Assembly: GCA_045578425.1 (NCBI GenBank) | Contig: JAZNKF010000065.1 | Span: forward strand, 10,813 to 74,812 | DNA: 64,000 nt | From: RGIG3009 sp045578425 | GTDB lineage: Bacteria > Bacillota > Clostridia > Oscillospirales > Acutalibacteraceae | Direction: 5' to 3' | Shown here: positions 51,081-59,961 of the stretch, piece by piece | Position numbering within the stretch: the stretch's first letter is position 1 | How the letters are laid out: the number at the start of each line of letters is the position of its first letter | Program-made: the position numbers and the translations under genes | The notes under the pieces: model-generated | The model's database searches: none | The model's input: only the letters and a program-made list of their open reading frames with translations | What the model was told of the DNA's origin: nothing

Positions 51081-52206
51081 CTCCTAACACATCGCTTAAC
51101 GTTTGGCGGAAGACTTTTTCTGTAAAGCAATTTTCGAACATTTCTTGCGCGTTATAACGCATGGCCGTGTTTTCCTGCGGGGTTTGCGATACCACCGCTT
51201 GGGCAATTTGCGGTAAGGCATCGCGGTGGACATTAATACCGCAATTCCATTGCTCCACCAAATCCCACGTATCCACCTCAATGGTGTTTAAAATGGGAAG
51301 ACCGCCTGCAAAATAATCCATGGATTTCATGGTAAGACCGACACATACCGAGTCTTTCATAATGTTCAGACCAAAATGGCATTTATCAAAAATTGCTTGT
51401 TTTTTGGCGGCATCGTAAATAGTTCCGTAATATTTCACCAACGCACCGGTGGCTTGTACCGCCCCCACAAACGCATCTTTGCTTTCGCCGCCCCCGATAA
51501 TATGTAGGGTGACAGGACGTAAACGCTGTATGTGCCCAATCAGTTCGGCAATGGTGGGAATATCAATGATATTATTAATGGCACCCAAATAGCACAAATG
51601 CAACCGTTCGGTTTGCGTGACCGAAACCGGCGTAGTAACCGTGACATGCGGGCGGCACAAATGTAACACCTTGGTTGTTTCTTCTTTAACGAAAGGCAAC
51701 AGTTTTTTGCGAAACAGGTTGCACTCCGTAAACACAAAATCCGCCACAGGCAACCCCAAATTGCGAAACCGTGCCCACACCTTGAACGGCCATTTTAACA
51801 ACTGCTTTGCGCGGTTGTTGGGAAAACATTCCGGCCACATATCAAAAATATCAAAAACCAATTTGACATTCGGGTTTTCTTTTTTGTACTTGGCAGCTTC
51901 CCTGCACAAGCTGTTAGGCGGTACTTCCACATACAATAAATCGGGTTGAATACGGCGAACTTCATCCATAACATTTTTTGCAAATTTCATGTGCGATACA
52001 ATGCGCGAAAGCGAAATGTTTTTCGCATACGGTTTGGTAGGGATTTGTGTGCAATGCGGTAAATCCACACGGAATTTCTTTTTAGCCGTGTGGTTAAAAT
52101 CCGAAGTTATGTAAACGCAATCATATCCGTGGTCACGCAAAAACGTTTCCACCGGCAAAATTCGTTCTTCATAATGATGAGTGCAACTGATACAAACCGC
52201 TTTCAT
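51055..52206 (-). CDS. Family 4 glycosyltransferase, first gene of the minus arm
   Basis: A 383-residue GT-B enzyme starting CISCTHHYEERILPVETFL. FDIFDMWPECFP, YLGAINNIIDIPTI, LHIIGGGESKD and the C-terminal GLTMKSMDYFAGGLPILN follow the GT4 pattern with the usual Glu replaced by Asp in the acceptor helix. ATG 52206 has GCGAGG 10 bases upstream; the open frame extends to 52281 but overlaps the promoter. Being first in the arm, it may add the second sugar to a lipid carrier loaded by another enzyme, since this arm has no initiating transferase. Confidence 0.82.
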   Translation of the reverse strand: MKAVCISCTHHYEERILPVETFLRDHGYDCVYITSDFNHTAKKKFRVDLPHCTQIPTKPYAKNISLSRIVSHMKFAKNVMDEVRRIQPDLLYVEVPPNSLCREAAKYKKENPNVKLVFDIFDMWPECFPNNRAKQLLKWPFKVWARFRNLGLPVADFVFTECNLFRKKLLPFVKEETTKVLHLCRPHVTVTTPVSVTQTERLHLCYLGAINNIIDIPTIAELIGHIQRLRPVTLHIIGGGESKDAFVGAVQATGALVKYYGTIYDAAKKQAIFDKCHFGLNIMKDSVCVGLTMKSMDYFAGGLPILNTIEVDTWDLVEQWNCGINVHRDALPQIAQAVVSQTPQENTAMRYNAQEMFENCFTEKVFRQTLSDVLGDGTNGNAD

Positions 52207-52296
52207 ATCGTGAAAAACCTCGCTTTTTGCACATTTCCCCAAAAAGTATTCTAACAACATTCCGTTTCCAAAACTACCCAATTATACATTCGGTTT

Positions 52297-52325
52297 ATTA
52301 TAGCATATTACAACATGTTTTGCAA
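52297..52325 (-). promoter_or_regulatory. Promoter of the minus-strand polysaccharide arm
   Basis: On the minus strand TTGCAA (52320-52325), a 17-base spacer and TATAAT (52297-52302). Confidence 0.65.
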
Positions 52326-52330
52326 TTTAA

Positions 52331-52345
52331 TTACAAAGCTGTAAC
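52331..52345. promoter_or_regulatory. Dyad element TTACAAAGCTGTAAC, copy 2
   Basis: Identical to 22890-22904. Here it lies 5 bases upstream of the minus-arm -35 box, a position fitting an activator site, and about 60 bases before the plus-strand symporter gene. Confidence 0.45.
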
Positions 52346-52405
52346 CTACTCAGCCATAACATATTTGTTGCGTAAAAAACATAGGAAATAAGCAGAGGTG
52401 TAAAC

Positions 52406-53803
52406 ATGAAAAAACTACTTCACATAATTGAAAGTATCAATTCTACCGTGATTTGGGGTATTCCCATGGTAACGCTCCTACTCGGCGTCGGTATGATTTT
52501 GTTGTTCGTCACCAAAGGCGCTTTGTTTCGGCATTTCGGTATTGTCGTGCGATACACGGTACGTACGTTGTTTCGAAAACACTCCTCCGTTGATGGCAGT
52601 ATCACACCGTTTCAAGCGGTATGTACCGCCCTTGCTGCCACCGTCGGCACGGGAAATATTGTAGGAGTTGCGTTGGCAATTACAACGGGAGGACCGGGTG
52701 CTTTGTTTTGGATGTGGGTTTCCGCCTTGGCGGGAATGGTTATTAAATACGGTGAAGTCACCTTGTCGGTCGCCTACCGCACCAAAAACCTCCAAGGAGA
52801 AATGGTGGGAGGTCCGATGTATTACATTGAAAACGGTTGCGGCATCAAATGGTTAGCCGTCTTGTTTGCCCTTTTCGGCACCATTGCTTCCTTCGGTATC
52901 GGATCCGGTGTGCAGGCACACGCTTTGGCAAACAGTATGCAAACCGCCTTTTTTGTTCCGCTGTGGCTATCCGGTGCAGCGGTAGCATTATTGGCGGGAT
53001 TGGTACTTGTCGGCGGTGTTTGTCGCATCGCCCATGCCACAGAGGTTTTGGTACCGATTATGTCTTTGTTATACATGGTGGGAGCTTTTATCGTGTTGAT
53101 GGTAAACGCTGCCGGCATTCCGCGGGCCTTTGCTCAAATTTTCCATGCCGCGTTTACCAATACCGCTGCCACCGGCGGTTTTATGGGTGCCACGGTTGCT
53201 CAGGCTTGTCGTGTGGGTATTTCACGCGGCGTTTTCACGCACGAGGCAGGTATGGGCTCTGCGCCCATTGCTCACGCCCCCGCTTGTACCGACCATCCGG
53301 CACGTCAGGGATTATGGGGTGCTTTTGAAGTGTTTTTTGACAGCATTGTCATGTGTACCGTCACCGGACTGGTCATCCTCACATCCGGTTTATGGTCTAC
53401 CGCTCCCGCCATACCCGCCACCGCCATGTGCTCTGAAGCTTTTGAAAACGCCTTTTCGGGCGGACGCTATATCGTTTCTATCGGCTTGGTGTTGTTTGCG
53501 TTTGCTACCATTATTGCCTGGTATTATTACGGTGAAAAATGTGTGGAATACCTTTTCCCCAAACGAAAAATAGTAATTACCATATACCGCGTTTTGTATG
53601 TTGGCACAACCTTTGCGGCTTGTCTTTTTCGCTTGGATACCGTTTGGGCTTTTACCGATTTCTTTAACGGGTTAATGGCATTGCCTAACTTGCTGGCACT
53701 GCTTATTTTATCACCGGTTATCCGACGATTGAGTCATAATTTTTTCAAAAGCCCACATTGCCTGCGCGCAAAAGATGAGGATTTTAGCCGCTTATTGCGA
53801 TAA
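52406..53803 (+). CDS. Sodium:alanine/glycine symporter (AGCS family)
   Basis: A 465-residue protein with about 11 helices. Family blocks: GSITPFQAVCTALAATVGTGNIVGVA (here SITPFQAVCTALAATVGTGN), GGPGALFWMWVSAL, VGGPMYYI, FTHEAGMGSAPIAH. It should import alanine or glycine with sodium. CAGAGGTG precedes the ATG. It is divergent from the polysaccharide minus arm and marks its outer border. Its only link to the polysaccharide genes is the shared upstream region. Confidence 0.92.
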   Translation: MKKLLHIIESINSTVIWGIPMVTLLLGVGMILLFVTKGALFRHFGIVVRYTVRTLFRKHSSVDGSITPFQAVCTALAATVGTGNIVGVALAITTGGPGALFWMWVSALAGMVIKYGEVTLSVAYRTKNLQGEMVGGPMYYIENGCGIKWLAVLFALFGTIASFGIGSGVQAHALANSMQTAFFVPLWLSGAAVALLAGLVLVGGVCRIAHATEVLVPIMSLLYMVGAFIVLMVNAAGIPRAFAQIFHAAFTNTAATGGFMGATVAQACRVGISRGVFTHEAGMGSAPIAHAPACTDHPARQGLWGAFEVFFDSIVMCTVTGLVILTSGLWSTAPAIPATAMCSEAFENAFSGGRYIVSIGLVLFAFATIIAWYYYGEKCVEYLFPKRKIVITIYRVLYVGTTFAACLFRLDTVWAFTDFFNGLMALPNLLALLILSPVIRRLSHNFFKSPHCLRAKDEDFSRLLR

Positions 53804-53812
53804 AAGGCATAT

Positions 53813-53841
53813 TTGACAGCCCTAAAACAGAGTGATATAAT
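53813..53841 (+). promoter_or_regulatory. Consensus sigma-A promoter for the CvpA-like gene
   Basis: TTGACA (53813-53818), a 17-base spacer and TATAAT (53836-53841), a perfect match. Confidence 0.85.
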
Positions 53842-53872
53842 GAAATCACCAAAATGATGAGGGGTGTTTTTT

Positions 53873-55051
53873 ATGTGGTCTTTAATTTTAACCATTTTTT
53901 CGGCAGTGATATTGCTGCTATCCTTGCTGTTCTGCGTTTGGTTCAGCTATCGCCGCGGTGTGTTTAACACCGCGTTGCGGTTTGGATGCTTTTTATTGGG
54001 TGGTATTATTTCGTTTGTACTCGTTAAGTTACTTTCGCCGGTCATTGTTTCCTCCGTGTTGCCGTTGCTGACCGAAAACATCGGAGAAGAAGCCAATCAA
54101 ATTCTGAGTTTACCCACACTGCAAACATTGCTTATCCGTTTGGCGGCAGGAGTGGTATCGCCTTTGTTGTTTGCGATTGTGTTCTTCTTGGTGGAAAAGC
54201 TCACGTTCTTTATTTACATACCGCTTAAGAAAAAATTTGCTAACCACGAAAAACTGCACGGTATGCCGCACGACAAGTTATACGGTGCATTATTGGGTGT
54301 GGTGTTAGCGATAGCAACCACCATTGCGTGGGTCATGCCTATCAGCGGATATACCTACTTTGCAGGCAGCACGATTGCCTCTGTCAGTAAAATCGAACTG
54401 GTAGAACTTCCTGACGATGCGGTGCAACTGGCAGAGGAGTTTGCCAACTCCCCCATCGCCAAAGTTGACCATGTATTTACCGGGTGGTTGTTCCAATCGT
54501 TGTCTGCCGATTTGGGGAAAGCCGCCGATACGGTAGCCACCCTTGCCGAGGTTGCCGATTCCTTTACCACAGATTTGTCCGAAGGTGAAATCCCCCTTGA
54601 TGCCATTACCGAGGTGCTTACCTCCAAAGAAACAGCCACCTTTACCATTGGTCTGATTCGTGATTTGTTGCCAACGGTAGTTCCCACCGAAAACGCCGTT
54701 GCCTCTAATTTGGTTAGCGCAATCACCAAAGGTTTGGATGATTTGTTGGCGGCGCAGAAAAAACTTTCCGACGAAGAATTCCAAAAGGAAATGCAATCGT
54801 TGACCGAAATGGCAACCTTGTTGCAAGACCCGAGCAAGGCTTCTGTGGTTACCGCTGTAGAAACCATTTTAAAATCGAAATACATTTCCACAGCCATTAC
54901 CGAGCAAAGCGATGCCATTTTGCAAGAATTGAAAGGTGAATCCATCACGCTTTCCAAATCCGAAGAACAGCAGTTAAAATCTCTGCTGGAACAATATACC
55001 GAAAATCCCGAACTAAAAAACTTCGCGGAGCAATTATTCGGTCTTAAATAA
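53873..55051 (+). CDS. CvpA-like membrane protein
   Basis: A 392-residue protein. The N-terminal 160 residues hold four hydrophobic segments with SYRRGVFNTALRFG and a glycine-rich GGIISFVLVKLL, resembling CvpA/colicin V production proteins. The rest (about 175-392) is acidic, helical and Thr/Ser/Ala-rich with many LxxLxxE patterns, likely a surface or cytoplasmic coil. The CvpA assignment is by pattern only. ATG 53873 follows GAGGGGTG; a GTG nine bases earlier lies within that site. It has its own strong promoter and terminator. Confidence 0.72.
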   Translation: MWSLILTIFSAVILLLSLLFCVWFSYRRGVFNTALRFGCFLLGGIISFVLVKLLSPVIVSSVLPLLTENIGEEANQILSLPTLQTLLIRLAAGVVSPLLFAIVFFLVEKLTFFIYIPLKKKFANHEKLHGMPHDKLYGALLGVVLAIATTIAWVMPISGYTYFAGSTIASVSKIELVELPDDAVQLAEEFANSPIAKVDHVFTGWLFQSLSADLGKAADTVATLAEVADSFTTDLSEGEIPLDAITEVLTSKETATFTIGLIRDLLPTVVPTENAVASNLVSAITKGLDDLLAAQKKLSDEEFQKEMQSLTEMATLLQDPSKASVVTAVETILKSKYISTAITEQSDAILQELKGESITLSKSEEQQLKSLLEQYTENPELKNFAEQLFGLK

Positions 55052-55062
55052 AAAACAACTGT

Positions 55063-55104
55063 AAAAAGCGGTGTTCAGCGCTACGCGCTGAACACCGCTT
55101 TTTT
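55063..55104. terminator. Bidirectional terminator
   Basis: AAAAAGCGGTGTTCAGCG pairs with CGCTGAACACCGCTTTTT, between the convergent CvpA-like and PqqD-like genes. Confidence 0.92.
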
Positions 55105-55106
55105 GC

Positions 55107-55460
55107 TTATCTATCTGCCCACGTAATAAAATCGTAACTTTTGAGGATATTCAAAAACTGCGCCAAACGTTCATAAAGCGGCTCTGTTGCCTCGCCCATT
55201 TGGGCTTTTAGTTGTTCACCAATGGCAAACACCGTTTTCTCACCATCAATGAGTGGCCACACCACACTGCCCATATTATCCAAATGGACGTAACTGATAG
55301 GCGGTTTTTTGAACAATTTTTGCGCTATGCGATTAAACAATCCCGTGTTTTTGACGAGCAAAGTAATCATACCATCTTCTTCCTGTTGCCACTCCAAATC
55401 CGAAGCACGGCACGGCACACGGTCGAGCAAATTTGCGGGTTGTTGCTTTTTCTTATTCAT
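55107..55460 (-). CDS. PqqD-like (RRE-fold) protein
   Basis: A 117-residue protein resembling PqqD: after a basic start (KKKQQPANLLDRVP), ISYVHLDNMGSVVWPLIDGEKTV, read as VHLDNMGSVVWPLIDGE, is the conserved winged-helix strand region, ending in LAQFLNILKSYDFI. In RiPP systems this fold binds precursor peptides. Here no radical-SAM enzyme or precursor is seen; the gene overlaps the end of the OPT transporter by 8 bases and is the last gene of a peptide-use operon. It may bind peptides or a protein partner. Start could also be 55469. Confidence 0.8.
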   Translation of the reverse strand: MNKKKQQPANLLDRVPCRASDLEWQQEEDGMITLLVKNTGLFNRIAQKLFKKPPISYVHLDNMGSVVWPLIDGEKTVFAIGEQLKAQMGEATEPLYERLAQFLNILKSYDFITWADR

Positions 55461-57354
55461 CGGCAACATCTACTTTGTTGGATTTTGCCCACAAGCTAAA
55501 TTTGAGAAACACCAAAATCAGCACACCAAACAATACCAACCCGCCAATATTGGAGACCGAAACGGGAATACCAAACCGCTCGGCAAGATTAATAGTCTTA
55601 TCAATACCAAAGATGGCAAACAACGCCAACAAGATACCTACCAATCCTTCGCCCGCAATCATACCCGAACTGAACAAAATTCCATCGTTAATAATTTTAC
55701 CTTTGCGTTGTTCATCGGTTTTCAGTTTATCAAAGGCGAGTCGCACAAGACCGCCGACCATGATACAAGCATTCAGTTGCACCGGCAAATACAAACCAAT
55801 GGCAAACGGCAATACAGGAACACGCAACAACTCTGCGACAACCGCAATGCACGCACCCGATAAAATCAGTGCCCACGGCAAGTTCCCGTCCATAACGCCT
55901 TCGATAATCATTTTCATCATGCTCGCTTGTGGCGCTTCCAAACCGTTTCCGCCAAAGCCCCACGCGGCATCCAACAAATACAACGTACCGCCAATGGCCA
56001 AGCCGGAAGAGATAACACCAAAAATTTCGCCAATTTGTTGTTTGACAGGGGTAGCACCGAGCAAATATCCGGTTTTTAAATCTTGCGAGGTATCACCCGC
56101 AATCGCCGTGACAATACACACAATCGAGGCAATGGCAATCGCGCTGGACATACCGCGCGGGCCAACCATACCGGTAGCACGTAACAAAACAGTGGCAACC
56201 AACACCGTAGCAATCGTCATGCCGGAAACCGGGTTGTTACTGCTACCGACCAAACCAACCATTCGCGAGGAAACGGTGGCAAAGAAAAAGCCAAAAACCA
56301 CAATAATAATGGCGCCAATGAGGTTGACGGGAATAATATCTACCAACCAAATCACCAAAGTTAAAACAACGACCCCCAAAATAACAAACAAGAAGTTCAT
56401 GTCTTTTTCGGTGCGTTTACCGGATACTGCCGCTTTGCCCGACAGTCCTTTAATGGAATCACTGAACGTTTTGACAATCAACGGCAACGATTTAATCAAA
56501 CTAATAAAACCGCCGGCAACCAACGCACCTGCGCCAATGTACTTGACGTAATCCCCCCAAATACCGTACGCGCCGCCGGCAGCATACGCTTCGCTCACCG
56601 CGTCACCGCCGAAAAACACAATCAGCGGAATGAGTACGAGCCAGCTCATCACACCGCCGCTGAACATCACCGACGAAATTTTGGGGCCACAAATATATCC
56701 CACACTCATTACTGCAGGATAAATTTGCGTACCAATGGTACCGGCAAAACCTCTGAAAGTAAGGGAAATCTCGCCCGCAACGGCTTTGAGACCATCAATA
56801 ATAAATTTGAACAACGCAGCAAAGCCCATACCGGCAAACACTTTAGAAGCACTGCTGCCGCCCTTTTCACCTGCCAAGATGACTTCGGCACAAGCCGTAC
56901 CTTCGGGATACGGTAAGATACCGTGTTCTTTGACAATAAGAGCGTTACGTAACGGCACCATAAAGAAAATTCCCAGCATACCGCCAATCAAGGCAATCAA
57001 TGTAATTTCCACAATGCCGGGCTTGTCCACTACGCCTTCCGATGCCCAAATGAACAGTGCCGGCAACGTAAAGATGGCACCCGCCGCCAACGATTCACCC
57101 GAGGAGCCGATAGTCTGTACCATGTTGGTTTCCAACACCGAGTTTTTACGCATAATCATTTTGATAACACCCATCGCTATAACCGCCGACGGAATGGATG
57201 CCGAAACCGTCATACCGACTTTCAGACCTAAATACGCGTTAGCAGCACCAAAAATAACCGCCAACAGCATACCCACGATTACAGAAGTAACCGTCAGTTC
57301 CGGCGTGATTTTATCCGCCGGAATATACGGTTTAAACGTGTTTTGCTTTTCCAT
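55453..57354 (-). CDS. OPT-family oligopeptide transporter
   Basis: A 633-residue transporter with about 15-16 helices. AANAYLGLKVGMTVSASIPSAV, seen as YLGLKVGMTVSASIP, is the EAC-type bacterial OPT core; PEGTACAEVILAGE, NNPVSGMTIATV and GDTSQDLKTGYLLGATP are strongly conserved. It should import short peptides driven by protons. AGGAAGG precedes the ATG. Lying between the PepD dipeptidase and PqqD-like genes on the same strand, it fits an uptake-then-hydrolysis route. Confidence 0.92.
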   Translation of the reverse strand: MEKQNTFKPYIPADKITPELTVTSVIVGMLLAVIFGAANAYLGLKVGMTVSASIPSAVIAMGVIKMIMRKNSVLETNMVQTIGSSGESLAAGAIFTLPALFIWASEGVVDKPGIVEITLIALIGGMLGIFFMVPLRNALIVKEHGILPYPEGTACAEVILAGEKGGSSASKVFAGMGFAALFKFIIDGLKAVAGEISLTFRGFAGTIGTQIYPAVMSVGYICGPKISSVMFSGGVMSWLVLIPLIVFFGGDAVSEAYAAGGAYGIWGDYVKYIGAGALVAGGFISLIKSLPLIVKTFSDSIKGLSGKAAVSGKRTEKDMNFLFVILGVVVLTLVIWLVDIIPVNLIGAIIIVVFGFFFATVSSRMVGLVGSSNNPVSGMTIATVLVATVLLRATGMVGPRGMSSAIAIASIVCIVTAIAGDTSQDLKTGYLLGATPVKQQIGEIFGVISSGLAIGGTLYLLDAAWGFGGNGLEAPQASMMKMIIEGVMDGNLPWALILSGACIAVVAELLRVPVLPFAIGLYLPVQLNACIMVGGLVRLAFDKLKTDEQRKGKIINDGILFSSGMIAGEGLVGILLALFAIFGIDKTINLAERFGIPVSVSNIGGLVLFGVLILVFLKFSLWAKSNKVDVADE

Positions 57355-57417
57355 GAAAATAAACCTTCCTATTCGTTAAGTTTTTAACAGTATATCATGT
57401 TTAGCAAAAGAAAGCAA

Positions 57418-58848
57418 CTATTCCTTTGCCAGCTGTTCTAACATACATAATAGCAAGGCACATACTTTTTCGGTCGAAGAAATACTCAACCGCTCATTTG
57501 TAGTGTGTGCGTCCAGAATCGTGGGACCAATAGCAATACAATCCACCCCGTTTATTGCCGAGGAGAATACTGCACATTCTAATCCCGCATGGATAGCTTC
57601 CACCTTTGGAACGCTTTCAAACAAATGGGTATACGTCTTAATATATAATGCTTGCAATTCGCTGTTTTGTCGGTATTCCCAAGGCGGGTATTGTCCTCCC
57701 ACGTTGACCGCCGCGTTCATTTTGGAGAAGAAACAAAGCAGCGTTTTTTCCAGTGCACGCAGTGCCGACACTTTGTTGGAACGCAACGCAAATTGGAAAT
57801 GTACGGTGCTTTCTTTCGTTTGGAGAATCCCTAAATTCAACGAGGTTTGCACCAGCCCTGCTATTTCGGCACTCATTTCCATAATTCCATTCGGCACACA
57901 GGTCAAAATATAGAGCAAGTCTTCTTTTTCTTGCGGTGAAAGCACCGCATATTCCCCTGTACCAAGCATGGTAAAAGAATAGCAAAAATTCGATTCGCGA
58001 TAACCTATCTCCGCTTGAATAACGGACAGGCTGTGCTCCAATGCCGTTTGCAACGCTACCGCATTTTGCGTAACCAACTGCGCTGTTGCGGTATGAGGAA
58101 TCGCGTTGGCTTTATCCCCGCTATCCACCGAAAGGATTTCAAATTCCACCGTTTGCGCTACGTCGTTTAGTAAGCGGCCAAGCAGTTTTGCAGCATTGAC
58201 ACGGTGTTTATCAATTTCCACACCCGAGTGGCCACCTTTGAGCCCACTGACAATAAGCGAAATACCTTCACCCTGCTTTGTGATTCGCATAAGCGGTAAG
58301 GTTGCCGCAACATCCGAGCCACCCGCACACGAAACCGTGACGGTATCGTCCTCTTCAGAATCCAAATTGATAAGCCTTTTCCCCGAGAGTAACGAGGTAT
58401 CCAGCACCATGGCGCCCAGCATTCCCACCTCTTCATCGGTGGTGAAAACCGCTTCAATCGGCGGATGCGGCAAATCGTTTTGTTCCAAAAAGGAAAGCAC
58501 CATCGCCACCGCAATGCCGTTATCCGCGCCAAGGGTCGTGCCATCGGCACGTAAAAAATCACCGTCACGCCGTACGGCGATACCTTCTTTCAAAAAGTCA
58601 ATATCACGGTCAGGGGCTTTTTGGCATACCATATCCAAATGTCCTTGCAAAATAACCGGTTTGGTATTTTGACATCCCTTTGAACCCTCTTTGTAAATAA
58701 TGACGTTATCTGCTTCATCATGGTGGTAACGTAACCCATTCTTTTTGGCAAACTGCACACAATACTGTGCTATTTGTGCACAGTTCCCCGAGCCATGCGG
58801 TATGCGGCAGATTTCTTCAAAAATTTCCAAAACACGATTGATTCTCAT
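57418..58848 (-). CDS. pepD: Cytosolic aminoacyl-histidine/nonspecific dipeptidase (M20C)
   Basis: A 476-residue zinc peptidase. GHLDMVCQK gives the first His-Asp, TLGADNGIAVAM the bridging Asp, TDEEVGMLGA the general-base Glu, INLDSEED and a C-terminal DAHTTNE the remaining ligands; GGHSGVEI marks the dimerisation lid. Length is typical of PepD. It hydrolyses a range of dipeptides in the cytoplasm. GGAGGG precedes the ATG and the OPT gene follows after 63 bases, so it heads the peptide operon. Confidence 0.93.
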   Translation of the reverse strand: MRINRVLEIFEEICRIPHGSGNCAQIAQYCVQFAKKNGLRYHHDEADNVIIYKEGSKGCQNTKPVILQGHLDMVCQKAPDRDIDFLKEGIAVRRDGDFLRADGTTLGADNGIAVAMVLSFLEQNDLPHPPIEAVFTTDEEVGMLGAMVLDTSLLSGKRLINLDSEEDDTVTVSCAGGSDVAATLPLMRITKQGEGISLIVSGLKGGHSGVEIDKHRVNAAKLLGRLLNDVAQTVEFEILSVDSGDKANAIPHTATAQLVTQNAVALQTALEHSLSVIQAEIGYRESNFCYSFTMLGTGEYAVLSPQEKEDLLYILTCVPNGIMEMSAEIAGLVQTSLNLGILQTKESTVHFQFALRSNKVSALRALEKTLLCFFSKMNAAVNVGGQYPPWEYRQNSELQALYIKTYTHLFESVPKVEAIHAGLECAVFSSAINGVDCIAIGPTILDAHTTNERLSISSTEKVCALLLCMLEQLAKE

Positions 58849-58964
58849 GCTTGTCCCTCCGCTGATAAGTTGATTATCATTTTAACATAAAAACCAAAGT
58901 AACGCAATAACAGACTTGCCATATCATCACAAAGAGTGGTATACTGCTTCTCGGAGATGATAGT

Positions 58965-59897
58965 GTGTTTTACTTGTGGATATTATTGGGCATTATTGTA
59001 GTGATATTAGCGATAACATATCTTTGTTTTCGGTTGACATTTTATGTTTCGCCACGCCAAAAACGCGAAGCAAAAGACCTTCCCCAAGGTGAAATATATG
59101 AACCGTTTCGACAACAAATCGAAAACTGGGCAAAGCAAAGCGATGAGATGCCGCACACGGAATTTTCTATCACCTCCTTTGACGGATTACATCTGTACGG
59201 CAAGTATTACGAATATCAAAAAGGCGCACCCATTGAGCTTATGTTCCACGGTTACCGCGGCACGGCGCGCCGCGATTTATCGGGCGGCGTACAACGTTGT
59301 TTCAAACTCGGCCGCAACGCCTTGATTGTTGACCAGCGTGGCAGTGGAAAAAGTGGCGGCAACGTCATCACCTTTGGTATTCGTGAGCACCAAGATTGCC
59401 TGCGTTGGGTGGATTTTGTGGTGAATCATTTTGGTGACGATGTAAAGATTATCCTAACCGGTATTTCCATGGGCGCCTCCACCGTGTTGATGGCGGCAGG
59501 AAAGCCGTTACCCAAAAACGTCATCGGTGTGTTGGCAGATTGTGGATATACCAGTCCCCGAGATATTATCAAAAAAGTTATCAAACAAATCGGCTTACCC
59601 CCTGCCCTGTGCTATTGTTTTGTAAAACTTGGTGCGCGGATATTTGGTGGTTTTAATTTGGAAGAAACCTCACCCATTCAAGCGCTCAAGAACTGCGCTG
59701 TTCCCGTCATATTCTTCCACGGCAAAGTCGACGATTTTGTACCGTGCGAAATGAGCCAAAAAAATTACGACGCCTGTTCTTGCAAAAAGAAACTCGTAAC
59801 CGTTGAAGGCGCCGGTCACGGTCTTTGCTATCCCGTTGACCCCGAAACCTATTTGGCGGCTCTTACAGAGTTTTTTGAAGAAGAAACGGTTTGTTAA
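58965..59897 (+). CDS. Membrane-anchored alpha/beta hydrolase
   Basis: A 310-residue protein with one N-terminal helix (about 2-24) and an alpha/beta-hydrolase domain (about 60-305). FHGYRGTARRD forms the oxyanion region, DQRGSGKS follows, GISMGAS carries the nucleophile Ser, GKVDDFVP the Asp and GAGHGLCYP the His. GTG 58965 with GGAG 8 bases ahead is the start. Substrate unknown; lipid or ester hydrolysis at the membrane is likely. Own terminator. Confidence 0.85.
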   Translation: MFYLWILLGIIVVILAITYLCFRLTFYVSPRQKREAKDLPQGEIYEPFRQQIENWAKQSDEMPHTEFSITSFDGLHLYGKYYEYQKGAPIELMFHGYRGTARRDLSGGVQRCFKLGRNALIVDQRGSGKSGGNVITFGIREHQDCLRWVDFVVNHFGDDVKIILTGISMGASTVLMAAGKPLPKNVIGVLADCGYTSPRDIIKKVIKQIGLPPALCYCFVKLGARIFGGFNLEETSPIQALKNCAVPVIFFHGKVDDFVPCEMSQKNYDACSCKKKLVTVEGAGHGLCYPVDPETYLAALTEFFEEETVC

Positions 59898-59942
59898 AAA
59901 ATAAGAAAGCACCTATCGTTTAAATGACGGTAGGTGCTTTCT
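59896..59942. terminator. Terminator
   Basis: GAAAGCACCTATCGT pairs with ACGGTAGGTGCTTTC around TTAAATG; serves the hydrolase gene and the convergent lipoprotein gene. Confidence 0.88.
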
Positions 59943-59961
59943 TCATAAATGAAGCATCATC

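Noticed and set aside
53822..53872. Riboswitch before the CvpA-like gene
   Set aside because: The leader is about 30 bases, too short for a structured ligand-binding RNA.
55433..56551. A 372-codon plus-strand frame
   Set aside because: It is antisense to the OPT transporter, whose family motifs are unmistakable; no start signal.
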